NCBI GenBank assembly: GCA_027943245.1
Contig: JANDJZ010000646.1
Span: forward strand, 1 to 28,897
DNA: 28,897 nt
Origin: Acanthamoeba sp. SK_2022b
Lineage: Eukaryota > Discosea > Longamoebia > Acanthamoebidae
Reading direction: 5' to 3'
Shown here: positions 1 to 25,323 of the stretch, in pieces
Layout of the letters: each line of letters opens with the position of its first letter
How positions within the stretch are numbered: the first letter of the stretch is position 1
Position numbers and translations under genes: made by a program
Notes under the pieces: generated by a model
What the model was told of the DNA's origin: nothing
The model's input: the letters and a program-made list of their open reading frames with translations, nothing else
Databases searched by the model: none

Positions 1-1
1 G

Positions 2-160
2 GCGAGCAAGGCGGAGAGGGCGAGGAAGGAGGAGCGCGCAGGCAAGGAAGGCGGAGAGGGCGAGAAGGAGGGGCACCCAGCTTCATCATCATCATCGGCA
101 TCGTCGAGACCCGACGCGTCGAGGCATCGGAGAGCCACGGACAAGGCCAAGACCAAGTAG
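2..160 (+). CDS. 3' end of a charged low-complexity protein (partial)
   Basis: An open frame enters from the left edge and stops at TAG 158-160. The visible ~52 residues are Lys/Arg/Glu/Ala-rich, then a run of serines, then a basic end (..ATDKAKTK). No domain is recognisable and the composition alone does not allow a function to be named. The gene is convergent with the minus-strand TPR gene that ends at 380. The frame could be chance in GC-rich DNA, so confidence is modest. Confidence 0.4.
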   Translation, partial: ASKAERARKEERAGKEGGEGEKEGHPASSSSSASSRPDASRHRRATDKAKTK

Positions 161-379
161 GCCCCACATATGGGGCAAGGCTCCCCATTTAAACGCGGCG
201 CTCTTATTTATATCAAACCATCGCACACGTGTGGCTTTGACGACACACACACGCCCACCCACACGCCTGGCAGCCACGAGAGAGAGAGAGAGGGGGAGAG
301 GGAGAGGGGGGGGGGGAAAAAAGGAGAGAGCAAGAGGCGGCGGGAGAGGAGAAGTTTGGGTGGCAGCGCCAGCGCGTTC
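161..379. other. Convergent intergenic spacer with (GA)n tract
   Basis: This spacer lies between two stop codons (160 on plus, 380 on minus). It holds a short AT-rich patch near 190-215 and an AG-rich run near 278-310. No canonical AATAAA is seen on either strand. Confidence 0.5.
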
Positions 380-529
380 TCATTTCAGGAGGCTGGCTAT
401 GAACGAGTTGAGGACGTGCGTCGCGTTGGCTTCGGCCGCGGTCAGCTCCAACACCTGGTGGACGACCCGACGGGTGATGCAAGCAAGCAAGCAAGTAAGC
501 GAACGAGCGAGCAGAGAAGAAATGTGGCC

Positions 530-586
<57 letters not shown>

Positions 587-804
587 CGCGGGTAGGAGGG
601 CGTGCCTTCTTCTGTTGCACGCTGAGGGGCTTGCTGGTAAGGTTGGACAGGGAAGGGAGTGCAGAGTTGCGCTGCGGCTGGGTCGGCCTCCACTCCTCGA
701 AAATGTACTCCTGCGCGCCACGCGTGTCGTATGGCACACCGATGCATCGGTGACTCATCACGTAGCAGTAGTGGCACATAGAAGAGAGAGAGAGAGAGAG
801 AGAG

Positions 805-863
<59 letters not shown>

Positions 864-3504
864 GAGTAATAGCAATACCTGGCGATGAGCGGTCGGCGTG
901 GTTGACTTGTCCACGTGGAGGAACAGCTGCGCGAGCTTCGCGTCGCCAGACTGCAGCTTGGCGATGACGCTCTTGTCCGAGGGCACTGCGCGCGTTGACA
1001 GCGATCAGCGACACGCAAGATTCTATCGAGTAACACCGCAATATCGGTATATCCGTGCAGCGCGCGAGAGGCCAAAGGGAGGCTTCGAAAGGGAGGCGTG
1101 CGCGCACGAATGGAGTTGGGGGTCTGGACGCGCACGATGACGCCCTCCTCGTCGATCACCACGACCCGCATGCAGCGCCACCGGGTGCCCAGGTTGACTA
1201 TGCGGCCCGCAACGTCGAGACAACGTTGGTGTCGTTAGTGTTTGGAAACACTCTGCGCCGTCAGCAGCTCCTCTCCTCTCCTCTCTCTCACATGTCCCGT
1301 GTGTGCGTGCGTGTGTGCGCGCGCGCGTGCGGGGACCCGCCCATACCGGTGAGGGAGGTGATGGCCTTGGCGAACTCCTCGGACCTGAGCTTGGCGATGT
1401 TGGCCCTGATGATCTCCGAGATGGCCTTGTCCCTCAGGCGGCTCGCCTTCTTCAGCTCGGCGTAGGCGGCTGCGACGACGCATCATCATCATCATCACCA
1501 CCACCACCACCACCACCACCATCGTCGTCGTCGTCATCATCACGCGCGCATGAGGAGGGCATGAGGAAGGTGTCGGTCGCGAATGTGCGGGGGGAGGTAT
1601 ACGCGTACGGTGGGATTGCACCCTGGCCAGCTCGATGGCCTGCTGCAGCGTCCGGCTGATCTCCTCCTTCTCCTTGTCCTCATGCGCCAGATCGAGCGAC
1701 TTTCGCAGCGCCTGTGCGCGCAGGCAATATATACATATATACACATTATTATATATATACATATATACACATATATACGCCCCCCCCCCAAGGCCAAAGG
1801 TCCAATCAGCGCCGGCGCAGCAGGGGAGCTGGCGGGAGAGGAGGCACAAATTACGTCGACAGCCTCGGCGTGCCTCTCGAGGGCCATCAGAGCCGTGCCC
1901 TGGCGGTAGTACCCTGGGAGGGGAGGGGGAACGCGCGCGCGCCTCAGCGACACGACGCTGGCCTATTGGCGCGAGCGACCAGCTCTCGCGGTGACAGGCG
2001 CGCGCGCGTGCGCGTGCTCGGTACCCTTGGGCCAGTTGGGCGAGAGCGCCACGGTGGTCAAGGCGTCCTCGAGCGCGCGTGAGTTGTCGCCCAGCCTTGT
2101 GTGCACCATCGACCGGTTGCTGGTGGGCCCGTGGTGGTGGTGGTGGTGGTGGTGGTGGTGGTGAGCGTGGCGTCGCAGCAGCAGCAGCAGCGCGTCATCC
2201 TGTGCACACAACGACGAACCTGTAGTAGACGTGGTTGTCGGGGTCGATGGTGATGGCGGAGCTGTAGTGCATCACCGCCTTCTTGAACTCCTTCTTCCCG
2301 ACCGCGACGTTGCCCAGGTTCTTCTCGTGCTCTGCCTAAAAGCCCCCCCCCAAACAACAACGGGGAAGAGGAGAGCGGGTGAGGTTCGGTGTCGCTGGCC
2401 GCGCGCCTTTCGGGACACGCGACGGGAGGGGCGCGATGCGTATGCTGTGTACCTTCCTCTTGTCGGCCTCGGAGACGGCCTTGCTGGCGGCGGAACGAGG
2501 TGGCGCGGCCTCGGGCTCGGGCTGCCTTCGGGCATTGCCCCCCTGTTCGCCTGTCCACACGGGTAGAAGAGAGAGAGAGAGAGAGAGAAAGCCAGAGCAA
2601 AACGGTCAGCCACGCGATTTCTGTCGACGCCCCTGTTGTGGCCAGAAGGGTGGCATACCTTGGATGGCAACCTCGCACCTCCTGATCCAGTCGCGCCAGC
2701 CAGGGCTAGAGCGGCGAAGACACACCTCTGAGTTCGGTGCATAGCCGGCGCGAAGAAGAGGAGAGCAAAAAGAAAAAGAAGAAGAAGAAGAGAAAAAGGA
2801 GGAAGGAGGGGGGGGAAGGCTGATCAGGGATGAGAGGGGCACCTCTTGTGATTGAGACGCTCGCCCTTCTCGAACATCTTCTGGGCCATCTCATACTCGC
2901 CCAGCTCGAACAGGGCAATGCTGTCCGGCGACGCACACAGGGGGGTCAGCCACACAACGCGCGCGTGCGACAGCGTTGCGCAGTCCCCCTTTGAGGGGGG
3001 GGGGATGTGTTGCGGGTCAGCGGGGTACCCCTTGCGCAGGTGTGCTTTGTCGTGCGTAGGGTCGAGCTCTATGGCCCGAGTGCAGTCGTCGAGCGCCTCT
3101 GCAGTGTCGTTGGTTGTCGCAGGTTAGCAGCTGTGCGGGCCGAGGTTGAGGGGGGGGGGTGCGAGTGCGCGTGCCCATTTGGTTGCGCATGTGGAGGTGG
3201 GCCGCGGCGCGCGCGGCAAAGTGATCTGCACGCGGCTGGGGAGACACGTCGATGGCCTGGCTGTACGCCTGCAGTGCCCCCGAGTAGTCTTCGTCCACGA
3301 ACAGCGCATTGGCCGTCTTGAACAGCTCTGGCACATTCAATCAGCAAGATTGCTACGCTGAGACAATGACGACGATTAAGATTAAGGGGGAAGATTTTGA
3401 TGAGGCGAAAAAATGCCGCGCGCAAAAGTCGCATCACAGGACCTGTACAGGTCGTATTGGTAGTCACCCCAATATGATTGTGACGTACCTTCAGCCGCTT
3501 CCAT
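380..3504 (-). CDS. TPR co-chaperone-like protein (Sgt1-type plus Sti1-type TPR domains)
   Basis: Fifteen exons in minus order: 3504-3489, 3327-3175, 3098-3029, 2920-2843, 2705-2659, 2550-2453, 2335-2220, 2119-2025, 1913-1855, 1711-1609, 1469-1347, 1197-1108, 985-879, 710-621, 454-380. All phases close to give 439 aa. Residues ~5-120 form three TPRs that resemble the SGT1 N-terminus, including the third-helix signature GWRDWIRRCEVAI. After a Pro/Ala linker, residues ~155-245 form a second three-TPR unit with a two-carboxylate-clamp look (EKNLGN, YYSNRS, PKGYYRQG). In HOP/Sti1 proteins that clamp binds the C-terminal EEVD of Hsp70/Hsp90. The first TPR unit has TANAL where a clamp Asn is expected, as in SGT1. 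Helices then lead into an unrecognised C-terminal region. No CS, SGS or DP domain is seen. Intron 2 needs a GC donor. Exons 14-15 are the least certain. A cytosolic chaperone adaptor is inferred. Confidence 0.8.
532..584 (+). repeat. (TG)n microsatellite in intron
   Basis: An uninterrupted TG dinucleotide tract inside the intron between exons 15 and 14 of the minus-strand TPR gene. It reads as CA on the transcript. Confidence 0.95.
784..859 (+). repeat. (AG)n(TG)n compound microsatellite in intron
   Basis: AG repeats switch directly to TG repeats inside the intron between exons 14 and 13 of the TPR gene. On the transcript this reads (CA)n(CT)n, so the pyrimidine part lies near the acceptor. 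Confidence 0.95.
1481..1535 (+). repeat. (CAT/CAC)n trinucleotide repeat in intron
   Basis: A tract of CAT then CAC then CGT units inside the intron between exons 11 and 10 of the TPR gene. Its translation as poly-Ser, poly-Pro or poly-Met is spurious. Confidence 0.85.
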
Positions 3505-3859
3505 ACTTGCCTGGGGCTGCAGTGCGAATCAAGCTTGCGGCCACAACAACCACACAATCTTTGGCACGTGAAATTTCCCCTTGCGCTTGTTGGCGACGCG
3601 ACACGCACCTGGGACAATGGCGGCTGGGGCACAGTGGCGATCGTCCTAGTCTCTCGCGTACGCCGTGGGAGCCTCGGGCCAGTAGGCACAGCCTGCTCGT
3701 CGAGTTCACCCAATACGGGGCTTAGCCCCATTAACGCACAGGTCGCGTGCTTACGAGAACGCTAGCTCCATTTTTTGTTGGTCCAACGACCATTTGCGGT
3801 AATACAACGGGCTTGCAACACATACGACAAACGCCCAAGGACGCGACAGGAGGGAGAAG
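3505..3859. promoter_or_regulatory. Divergent spacer between the TPR gene and the basic-protein gene
   Basis: About 355 bp separate the two putative start codons (3504 minus, 3860 plus), so promoters for both genes should lie here. A short perfect hairpin sequence (GGGGCT-T-AGCCCC) lies at 3717-3729. No TATA box or known factor site could be assigned with confidence, and no ORF here looks coding. Confidence 0.4.
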
Positions 3860-6213
3860 ATGGAAGAGAGCAGCCAAACGCTCCGAACAAGACGTCGCCC
3901 GCCCAGCGGACTCCTATCAAGTAGTTACGCATCCCAACTAAATCGACCGCATCTGTCTTGGGGGGGGGGCTCTGGTACCCCAACTCCTGACCCTATTCGC
4001 CCGCCAATGCAGGTTTGTCGGCGGGGTTGAGCGAGGCACACAGCGTGGCCCCGACCACGGAGGGAGAGGAGTCAGAGGGCTCCGGCGACTACGACAGCGA
4101 AGAGCTGGAGGAGATCTTCTCCATCGGTACGACCCACCCGCTCTCCCTTCTCTCCGGGGAGCTCCAGGCCACCACGACGGGGGGGGGACCTCACAGCGAC
4201 ATGGTCACGTACGGTGCAGACGAGTGGCTGAAAGACCTGGACCACAACGAGATAAAGCACACGGCCAAAATTGAGCACAAGAAGCGGGAACGACGAGACC
4301 GCTTTCCCAGGCACGATACCCCGTCCAGGAGTGGCGTGTTGGTTCACCTTCTCATCGTTGTGTGTCGTCTTTCTCTTTCCCCTTTCTTCTCTCTCTCCCT
4401 CTCTCTCTCCCACCCCTCACCTCGAGCAGATTGTCGGTCAAATTGACGTTGGTCTTGAAGGGGAGCAAGAGCAGGACACTCAATTCACCCAAGGCCGTCT
4501 CCGCCCGGTACGACGCATGATGCTCCTCGCCCTTGCGCTGCACGGTGGCCATGGTCCCCTTGTCGTATAAACGGTCCGTTGACTCGTATTCCATTGCTGG
4601 CGTGCAGCCCCTCCGCCCCGCCCAAGGAGAAGGAGAGCGCGGGAAAGGCCCCTCGACCGCGTAGCCTGCCCCGACCCCTCTCGCCTCCCCAGCACCGCGC
4701 TCTGCGCGATGGCACCGCCCTGTGGGCCAAGCAACCGGCCGGCTCCACCATATGCATGCCCGCCTTGGACACCAGGGCTGCTGTTGCGGTCGCGGCACCC
4801 ACAACCCCCACTCCCCACTCGTCTTCCTCTTCCTCTTCATCGTCCTCCTCCTCATCCTCCTCAAAGGCCATGGAGAGGGGTGGTGGAGAGGGCGGCCATG
4901 ATCGGAACGGCGACGACGATGATCTGGTGGAGCACCCCTACGTCGCAAAGAGGCGGACGGGCAGCTTCACCGCCTTCCTCACGCCGCGCCGGCGAGCGCA
5001 AACCCTCTCCGACGATTCGCATCCGGTGGATCCTCAACGCCACCCGCAGCAGCAGCAGCAACGACGACACAGGGAAGAGCAGGAGAGCTTCTGGCGGCGG
5101 AGCATCACCCTCATGGGCTGGAAGTCTCCCCGCAAACAGGCGCGCCCCGGCGATGACGGCCACCGCTCCGCCGCCCACGATCACAGCGAGGACGACCATG
5201 GGAACGACCACGATGGATCGCCTGCAGGCGATACCAGCAGCCAACAGGAGAGCGAGTTAGACAGAGAGGAGGAGGAGGAGGAGGAGGAGAAGGCGAAGGA
5301 GGTTGAGAAAGTCAGTCGACAAGGAGGAGGAGAAGCAGGCGAAGGCTTCTGGAGTCGGAACTCGCGTCGGCTCAGCATGCTCATCAAGTCGCCTCGCCGG
5401 CGGAACCCCAACGCGTCGGCTGCTGCAGTGGCGGCGGCCGGCGAGCGGATGGGGCACGAACGAGAGCCCCGGCGCGGGCGCGACATGAAGGAGGCCGACG
5501 GCGGTGCTCCCGAGTCGGCCTCCATCTACCTCCGCATGCAGCTCGACTTCGAGGCCAGGCTGGCCGCCCGCCCGCCCACGCCCTCTCACAGTCCGCGGCC
5601 TCATGGCCACGACGACGGCGACGGCGACGGCGACGGCGACGACCACGGCACGCAGGATGGGTGGAATGCGGAGTCCACAGACCAGCGCGGGCAGCTGCGC
5701 AACCCTCACCGTCAGCAGCCGGCGGGAGGCGAGGATGAGGAGGCGATGGCGCTCGAGAGCGTTTCCGGCTACGGGAGGCGGCGGGTCTCGAGCACGGTCA
5801 TGTACTCCCCGCGACCGGCCACCACCACGATGATGGCGGCGCGGGCGATGGAGATGGCGCGGGCCGGCGACGGGGCGAGCAACGAAGGCGAGGAAGGACC
5901 GGCTGTCCCGGCGGACGTGGCGGAGGAGGGCCCCACGCCCGCCAGCGCGGAGGAGAGGACAACGACGAAGAAGGAGCAAAGAGCAAAGATGAAGAAGAAG
6001 AGGCAGAAGAAGAAGAAGAAGGAGGAAGAGAGGAAGGCCCAAAGGGCCCGGAGGAGGACCATGGAAGCACCGGTGGCTGAGCCGGAGGAGGAGGGCGTGG
6101 GGGGCAGGCACGCCGCCGAGGCGGCGCCCACGAGGAAATCCTCAGGTTGGAAGCGTCGCGTGCACACCGTGGCGCTGCTCTTCTCGCGAGGCGGGAGGGA
6201 CCCCAAGCCCTGA
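3860..6213 (+). CDS. Hypothetical intrinsically disordered basic protein
   Basis: Proposed exons are 3860-3920, 4013-4126, 4220-4310, 4430-4507 and 4608-6213, giving 649 aa with phases closed. Intron 3 is uncertain: a GC donor at 4311 or a GT donor at 4323 both keep the frame. The N-terminal ~115 residues are acidic (SEELEEIFS..) then basic. A short segment in exon 4 (VKLTLVLKG) looks structured. The long last exon is low-complexity: a Ser run, acidic Glu/Asp runs, and a Lys/Arg-rich block near the C-terminus. A short motif recurs three or four times, with an aromatic residue, basic residues, hydrophobics and then a basic cluster (for example FWRRSITLMGWKSPRK and RRLSMLIKSPRRR). No catalytic domain is recognisable. 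Binding to membrane or nucleic acid through the basic amphipathic motifs is possible but unproven. The first two exons are inferred from splice sites only. Confidence 0.6.
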
Positions 6214-6355
6214 CAGCTGCTCTCTCTGGGGAGCAGAGAGGAGGGGGGGGGAGTAGAGCAAGGCGATGTTGGGGCAAGCGGTGTGCTTATTCATTTGGGC
6301 CCGTTGAGGGCAACTGTACAGTCATTACAAATCACATCATCGCCACCGCGTGTAG

Positions 6356-6361
6356 AATAAA
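6356..6361 (+). promoter_or_regulatory. Candidate poly(A) signal AATAAA
   Basis: A canonical AATAAA on the plus strand, 143 nt after the stop of the basic-protein gene and before the convergent AN1 gene. Its position suits 3' end formation, but its use is unproven. Confidence 0.4.
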
Positions 6362-6442
6362 CTTCAAGTTGAAAACACAAACCACCACCTCGCAGGTCGA
6401 GCTCTTCGACTGCGGGAAAGGCTTTCATGGCGGGCTTGGGCT

Positions 6443-6964
6443 TCATGCCTTGCCGGTGAGGAGGCCCAGAAGGCCGCCGCCACCTGAAGAGGAGGTGGCG
6501 ACACCGCGGCCGGCGTTGGTGCTGCGGCGGAGCATGTGGGCCGCCGTCATGGTCTCTCGTCGTACAACGTCGCAGTTGTGGTCGCTGGGCAGGCGGTGGC
6601 CGAGGCAGTACTGGTGCGAGCACTTGGCGCACTGGATGGGCAGCAGCTCGGTTTTGCGGCACCGCTTGACGTGGCATCTGTTGGCCCTCTTGCGCTCTCT
6701 GGCCTCCGACTTGCAGCCATCCTCGATGTGCCGGTTCATCTTTTCGTTGACGTCGTCGTTGGGCCCACACGGCACGGGGATGTTGCAGAGCGGGCACACC
6801 TGGGCCTTTTTGTCGCGCACCTTCACGTCGGCGCAGGTGTGGTCCTTGTAGGTGCGGTGGTCGAGGCAGAACACCATCTTGCAGGCATCGCAGGTGAATG
6901 GCAGAAAATCGAGCTGCTTGCAATCTGGCTTGGAACAGTGGCGGCCTAGATCGGGAAATTCCAT
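6443..6964 (-). CDS. AN1-type zinc finger protein, ZFAND2/AIRAP-like (two AN1 fingers)
   Basis: A single intronless ORF of 173 aa. It starts MEFPDLGRHC, the typical beginning of the ZFAND2 family, which supports this start. The first AN1 finger (residues ~4-50) shows the Cys/His ladder C-x4-C, CDAC, C-x-DHRTYKDH-x-C. After a CPLCNIPVPCG linker, the second AN1 finger (~95-140) shows C-x4-C, CAKC, C-x-GHRLPSDHNC. The tail is Gly/Ser-rich and ends LLGLLTGKA. Family members (ZFAND2A/B, yeast Cuz1 relatives, plant SAPs) bind the proteasome or p97 and act in protein-stress and arsenite responses. The ubiquitin-interacting motifs and CaaX end of ZFAND2B are not seen. It is divergent from SEC6 and convergent with the upstream basic-protein gene. 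It is one of the few genes here without introns, in line with a fast stress gene (inference). Confidence 0.95.
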   Translation of the reverse strand: MEFPDLGRHCSKPDCKQLDFLPFTCDACKMVFCLDHRTYKDHTCADVKVRDKKAQVCPLCNIPVPCGPNDDVNEKMNRHIEDGCKSEARERKRANRCHVKRCRKTELLPIQCAKCSHQYCLGHRLPSDHNCDVVRRETMTAAHMLRRSTNAGRGVATSSSGGGGLLGLLTGKA

Positions 6965-7236
6965 CTCTCTTTGGAAGCGCTACTCGTGTGTGTGGTTCGT
7001 GGTGAAGAATGATGTGCTCCGTGCTGAAGAGAGAGCCTTTTATGTGCCCGCCCGCCACTCCATCCTTTGTTGGCCGTTTCGCCGCTGCTTCCGTCGCACA
7101 CGGAAGCGGAGAGAAGAGAATTACCGGAAGCCGAAAGTGGTTTGCTTTTTTATCGGAGTTTCCGTGATACGTCGAAAAGAAATGCTGCCGAGAAAATGGG
7201 GGAAAAAGGAATTAAAAGAGTGACAAGTAAAAAAAG
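6965..7236. promoter_or_regulatory. Divergent promoter region of the AN1 gene and SEC6
   Basis: 272 bp separate two divergent ATGs. On the minus strand, ACATAAAAGG (7037-7046) lies about 75 nt upstream of the AN1 start and is a weak TATA-like candidate. Next to the SEC6 start the plus strand is A-rich. Neither site is certain. Confidence 0.4.
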
Positions 7237-12188
<4,952 letters not shown>

Positions 12189-12459
12189 GTCGCATGCGTG
12201 GGGTGTTGCCATGCGATTTTTTCCCCACCAGGTTTGGTTTTTAAGTGCAAAGGCCACCCCGGCTACTGCGGGGAAGCTGCAGCCAATGGCAGGGCGCCAC
12301 CGCAGCACGCTTCTCCTCCTGCGCCGGCGTGCGCGCAGTAGGCGATAAGCTTTGCCCGTTCACCGAACAAGAACGAACAATATTTGTCGACCAGTGAAGA
12401 AACACCAACCCGTCAACGTAGCGTTGTTTGGTAAAAGAAGAAAGCAAAAAGTCGCATTG
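12189..12459. promoter_or_regulatory. Spacer between SEC6 and the actin-fusion gene
   Basis: 271 bp between the SEC6 stop and the next ATG on the same strand. There is no AATAAA and no ORF of note. It must hold the 3' end of SEC6 and the promoter of the next gene, but no elements were recognised. Confidence 0.4.
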
Positions 12460-22611
<10,152 letters not shown>

Positions 22612-22810
22612 TGGGACGAAGAGCAGGAGGAGGCGGGCGTGTCAGCCACCCACGGGCCATGGGGTTGTAATTCTGAATTCTTGCCTTGGTCGTAATTGGC
22701 CACACAACAACAAGGGTTCGTTCGTTCTCGCGACCATAGCGCGCGAGAGAGAGAGAGAGAGAGGATGCGCGCTGGGGCAACCAAAAGGTGCTGGCCCGAC
22801 GGTCCACCGA
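22612..22810. other. Convergent spacer between the actin fusion and uL3m
   Basis: 199 bp between two stop codons, with a GA tract around 22744-22763. No AATAAA is found on either strand. Confidence 0.5.
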
Positions 22811-25323
22811 CTAGGACTCGGCGTAGTGGATCGTGAGCTGGTCCTCCTCGGCGGTGGAGGGATCCTCCAAATCGGCGATCGTCTCGGCCAGCCACGGGAT
22901 CTCCATCGGCTCTCCGGCCGAAAGGCACGAGTGGTGCTTGGAGGGGTTGGGGCCGGGCGGCAGGAGGCCCTGCTTCCACTTGTCGTACGACGGGAACGCG
23001 TTCCTGTGGTCGCACAGAGGTGCCAGCCGGTGAGCACGGAGGGGGAATGAGGGGGGGGAGGAAGAAGAGAGGCCCCGCATCGTGTAGGAAAGAAGGGAGG
23101 GTTTTTTTGGGGGGGGGGCAATGTACTTGTGCTCGAGGACAACCTGGACCGCGGTTTGGTTGTCGTCGATGTTCTTGCTGAGATCTTCGGCAAAGGCCGC
23201 CTGGCGGGCGATCATCTTCTTGTACCACATGGGCTCGGGCGAATTGGCCGTGATCACCTCCGGCAGCACCTCTCCGGGCTGCTTCCCCGCCACACAACAC
23301 ACACACACAACACACACGCACGCACGCACGGTGGTCAGCCGATACCATCCCCACCAGTGAACGATCGGATGGGCCGCGGTCAACGTTACCTGGCGCACGT
23401 AGGTGGGAAAGGGAGGAATGAGGGAATGGAGCTTGTTCTTGGCGTCTCGCACTCTATACACGCACACGCACACACAACAATCCACCACACAGTGAGAGAC
23501 GAAACGACGCGTTGTCATGGGGGGGGAGGGAGAGAGAGAGAGAGAGAGGAGGGCCCGGCAGGTTGAGGTGTGATCCATATAAAAATATAAAAATATAAAA
23601 ATATAAAAATATAAATATATAATAAATACCTGATGTAGGAGCCGGGGGCACCAGGCACGGGTCCCTTGATGTAGAGGAGGTTGTTCTTGGTGTCTATCTT
23701 CCACAGCTGGAACGTTGGAAGAGAAGGGGGAGGAGTGTGGTCGAGGCGTTGAGAATCCGTGGCCTTGGTTGGGAGAAGGGGGGGGGAGTAGGTGGCTCGT
23801 GGTCGCCCCCGTGAGGCAGGTACCATGAGGTTCTTGGCGGTGCGGTACTTGTTGCCCATGCGGCCGGGCATCTTCTTGCCCTTCCACACCTTGCTCGGGA
23901 TCTGGTCACAGAGTTTTTTTTTTTTTTTTTTTTGTAGCACGCCCATGTCAGTGAAGCGGCGGCGGCACCACCCGCCCAACCGCCGGTGGAGAAGCGCGAG
24001 GCAGGGGAGGGGGTCGGCGTACCGAGTGCTGGCCAGTGGAGCCGGGCTCCCTGTGAGAGGCCGAGTTACCATGAGAGGCCGGGCCTCCCGAAAAGCCCCA
24101 TCGCTTCATCACGCCCTGGAAGCCCTTCCCCTTCCTGCCACCGCCACCGCCATTAGGTCATCATTTTATATGTTGATTTTTTATTTTTTTTATTTTTTGG
24201 TTTTAATCAAAGAGTAGTGTATCGAATAAATAATATATCAACTAAAAGGCCACGTGGTGTGGCCAAGCCTCGGGTGGGGGGGGGTGCGCACGTCTTGCCG
24301 GTGAGGTCAAGGAGTTGTCCGGGCACAAAGTGCTCCGCCCGCAGCTCCGTTCCTGGCGCCACGTGGCCGGCAGCGAATCGGCAGTTCACGAACCAACCAC
24401 CACCACCACCACCCACCACCACCCACCACCACCATCAGCGGTAGCTCACAGTGCGGTGGGGGGGGAGGTGGCCACCTACCGACGGGAACGATGGCCTCGG
24501 GGGAGACCTTGAACTCCATGAGGACCTTCTTGGGGGCGACGCCCGCGTGGAAGAAGTGTCCGCGCTGGGCCTTGGCCAATCGCTTCCACTTGCCGTCGAC
24601 GGCGCCCACCTGCAGGCCGACGGTCTCTTCTTCGTACTCGTTGTGCCGCTCCTTCTTCACCTGCACCACTTGGCAGTCGACCACCTGCGCCGGGGGGGGG
24701 GTTCCCAGCCGCCCCGCGGTGAGCCATTCGGAGACGCACGTCGGAGAAAACCATCCCTCCTCCTCCTCCTCCTCCTGCTCCCCCCCCCAAGAAGGGAGGA
24801 AAGAGAACAGAGGCGGCGGCGGCGGCGGCGGAGGAGGAGGCATCCATCACCGGGTGCCTTTACCTGCAGGACAGTGAGGGGCAGCCACTCCATGTACTCG
24901 CTGTACTCGGACACCATGCCCAACTTGACGGCAACCAGGCCGGTCCGCCGCTTCCTCTGGTCCCATCCTGTAGTAGGATCAGACAGCGTGCGGGGATCCA
25001 CAGCCGTTCGGCGTGCCTCCACTTGATCCTGCCCATGACGATGGTCAAAATGATTAAATTAATTTTTTTCCCCCCAACCCAGCTCCGCGGGGGGGGAAGC
25101 TTCTGCTGCGGAGGCTTCCCAATCAGAAGCTATTGGGGGGGGACGGTGCCTTGTTGACGGAAGAACGCCATCCGCGGGTATATTTCTTCTTAATTCGCTT
25201 TCGCTCCGCCTCCCTCACGCACACCAAGGCGGCCGCGCGCACTGGGCTGGCCACGAAACCGGACGCGCAGAAAGCGCCAACGCCTGTGCGAGCAGGGTGC
25301 CAGAGGGAGAGGGATGCCTTCAT
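22811..25323 (-). CDS. MRPL3: Mitochondrial large-subunit ribosomal protein uL3m
   Basis: Ten exons in minus order: 25323-25225, 25028-24864, 24684-24480, 24352-24292, 24134-24023, 23901-23824, 23706-23630, 23453-23390, 23278-23127, 23003-22811. Phases close to 401 aa. Exon 1 (33 aa) is Arg/Ala/Ser-rich without acidic residues ([16 protein letters not shown]..), as expected for a mitochondrial presequence. The uL3 body follows in order: [53 protein letters not shown], the [15 protein letters not shown] loop, [10 protein letters not shown], and [22 protein letters not shown] near residue 280 matches the end of animal MRPL3. About 115 further residues follow with no recognised domain. uL3m sits near the peptidyl-transferase centre and is an early assembly protein. 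The next feature upstream is repeat-rich DNA, so the promoter lies just beyond 25323. Confidence 0.93.
23578..23628 (+). repeat. (AAAAATAT)n AT-rich tandem repeat in uL3m intron 7
   Basis: Several copies of an 8-bp AAAAATAT-like unit, ending in AT-rich sequence next to the donor of intron 7 on the minus strand. Its AT richness stands out against the GC-rich exons. Confidence 0.85.
24165..24242. repeat. AT-rich island in uL3m intron 4
   Basis: About 78 bp of A/T-dominated sequence (T runs and AATAAATAATATA) inside an intron. Similar islands occur in SEC6 intron 13 (9937-9998) and in fusion-gene intron 1 (12713-12780). Confidence 0.7.

Noticed and set aside
3307..3340. A TTG-initiated start for the TPR gene
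   Set aside because: A GT-AG intron links this exon to an upstream 16-nt exon with a proper ATG (3504), in phase.
5981..6060. A bipartite nuclear localisation signal in the Lys/Arg block of the disordered protein
   Set aside because: The basic run is so long and simple that any NLS pattern matches it, so it carries little information.
24051..24069. A 19-nt intron in uL3m (minus strand, GTAACT..CACAG)
   Set aside because: It is too short to splice. Read through, it encodes part of the conserved [15 protein letters not shown] loop of L3.
24860..25048. A start codon for uL3m at the ATG at 25036-25034
   Set aside because: That frame does not reach the L3 body. The frame that does is joined by a splice acceptor at 25029 to an exon encoding a mitochondrial presequence.
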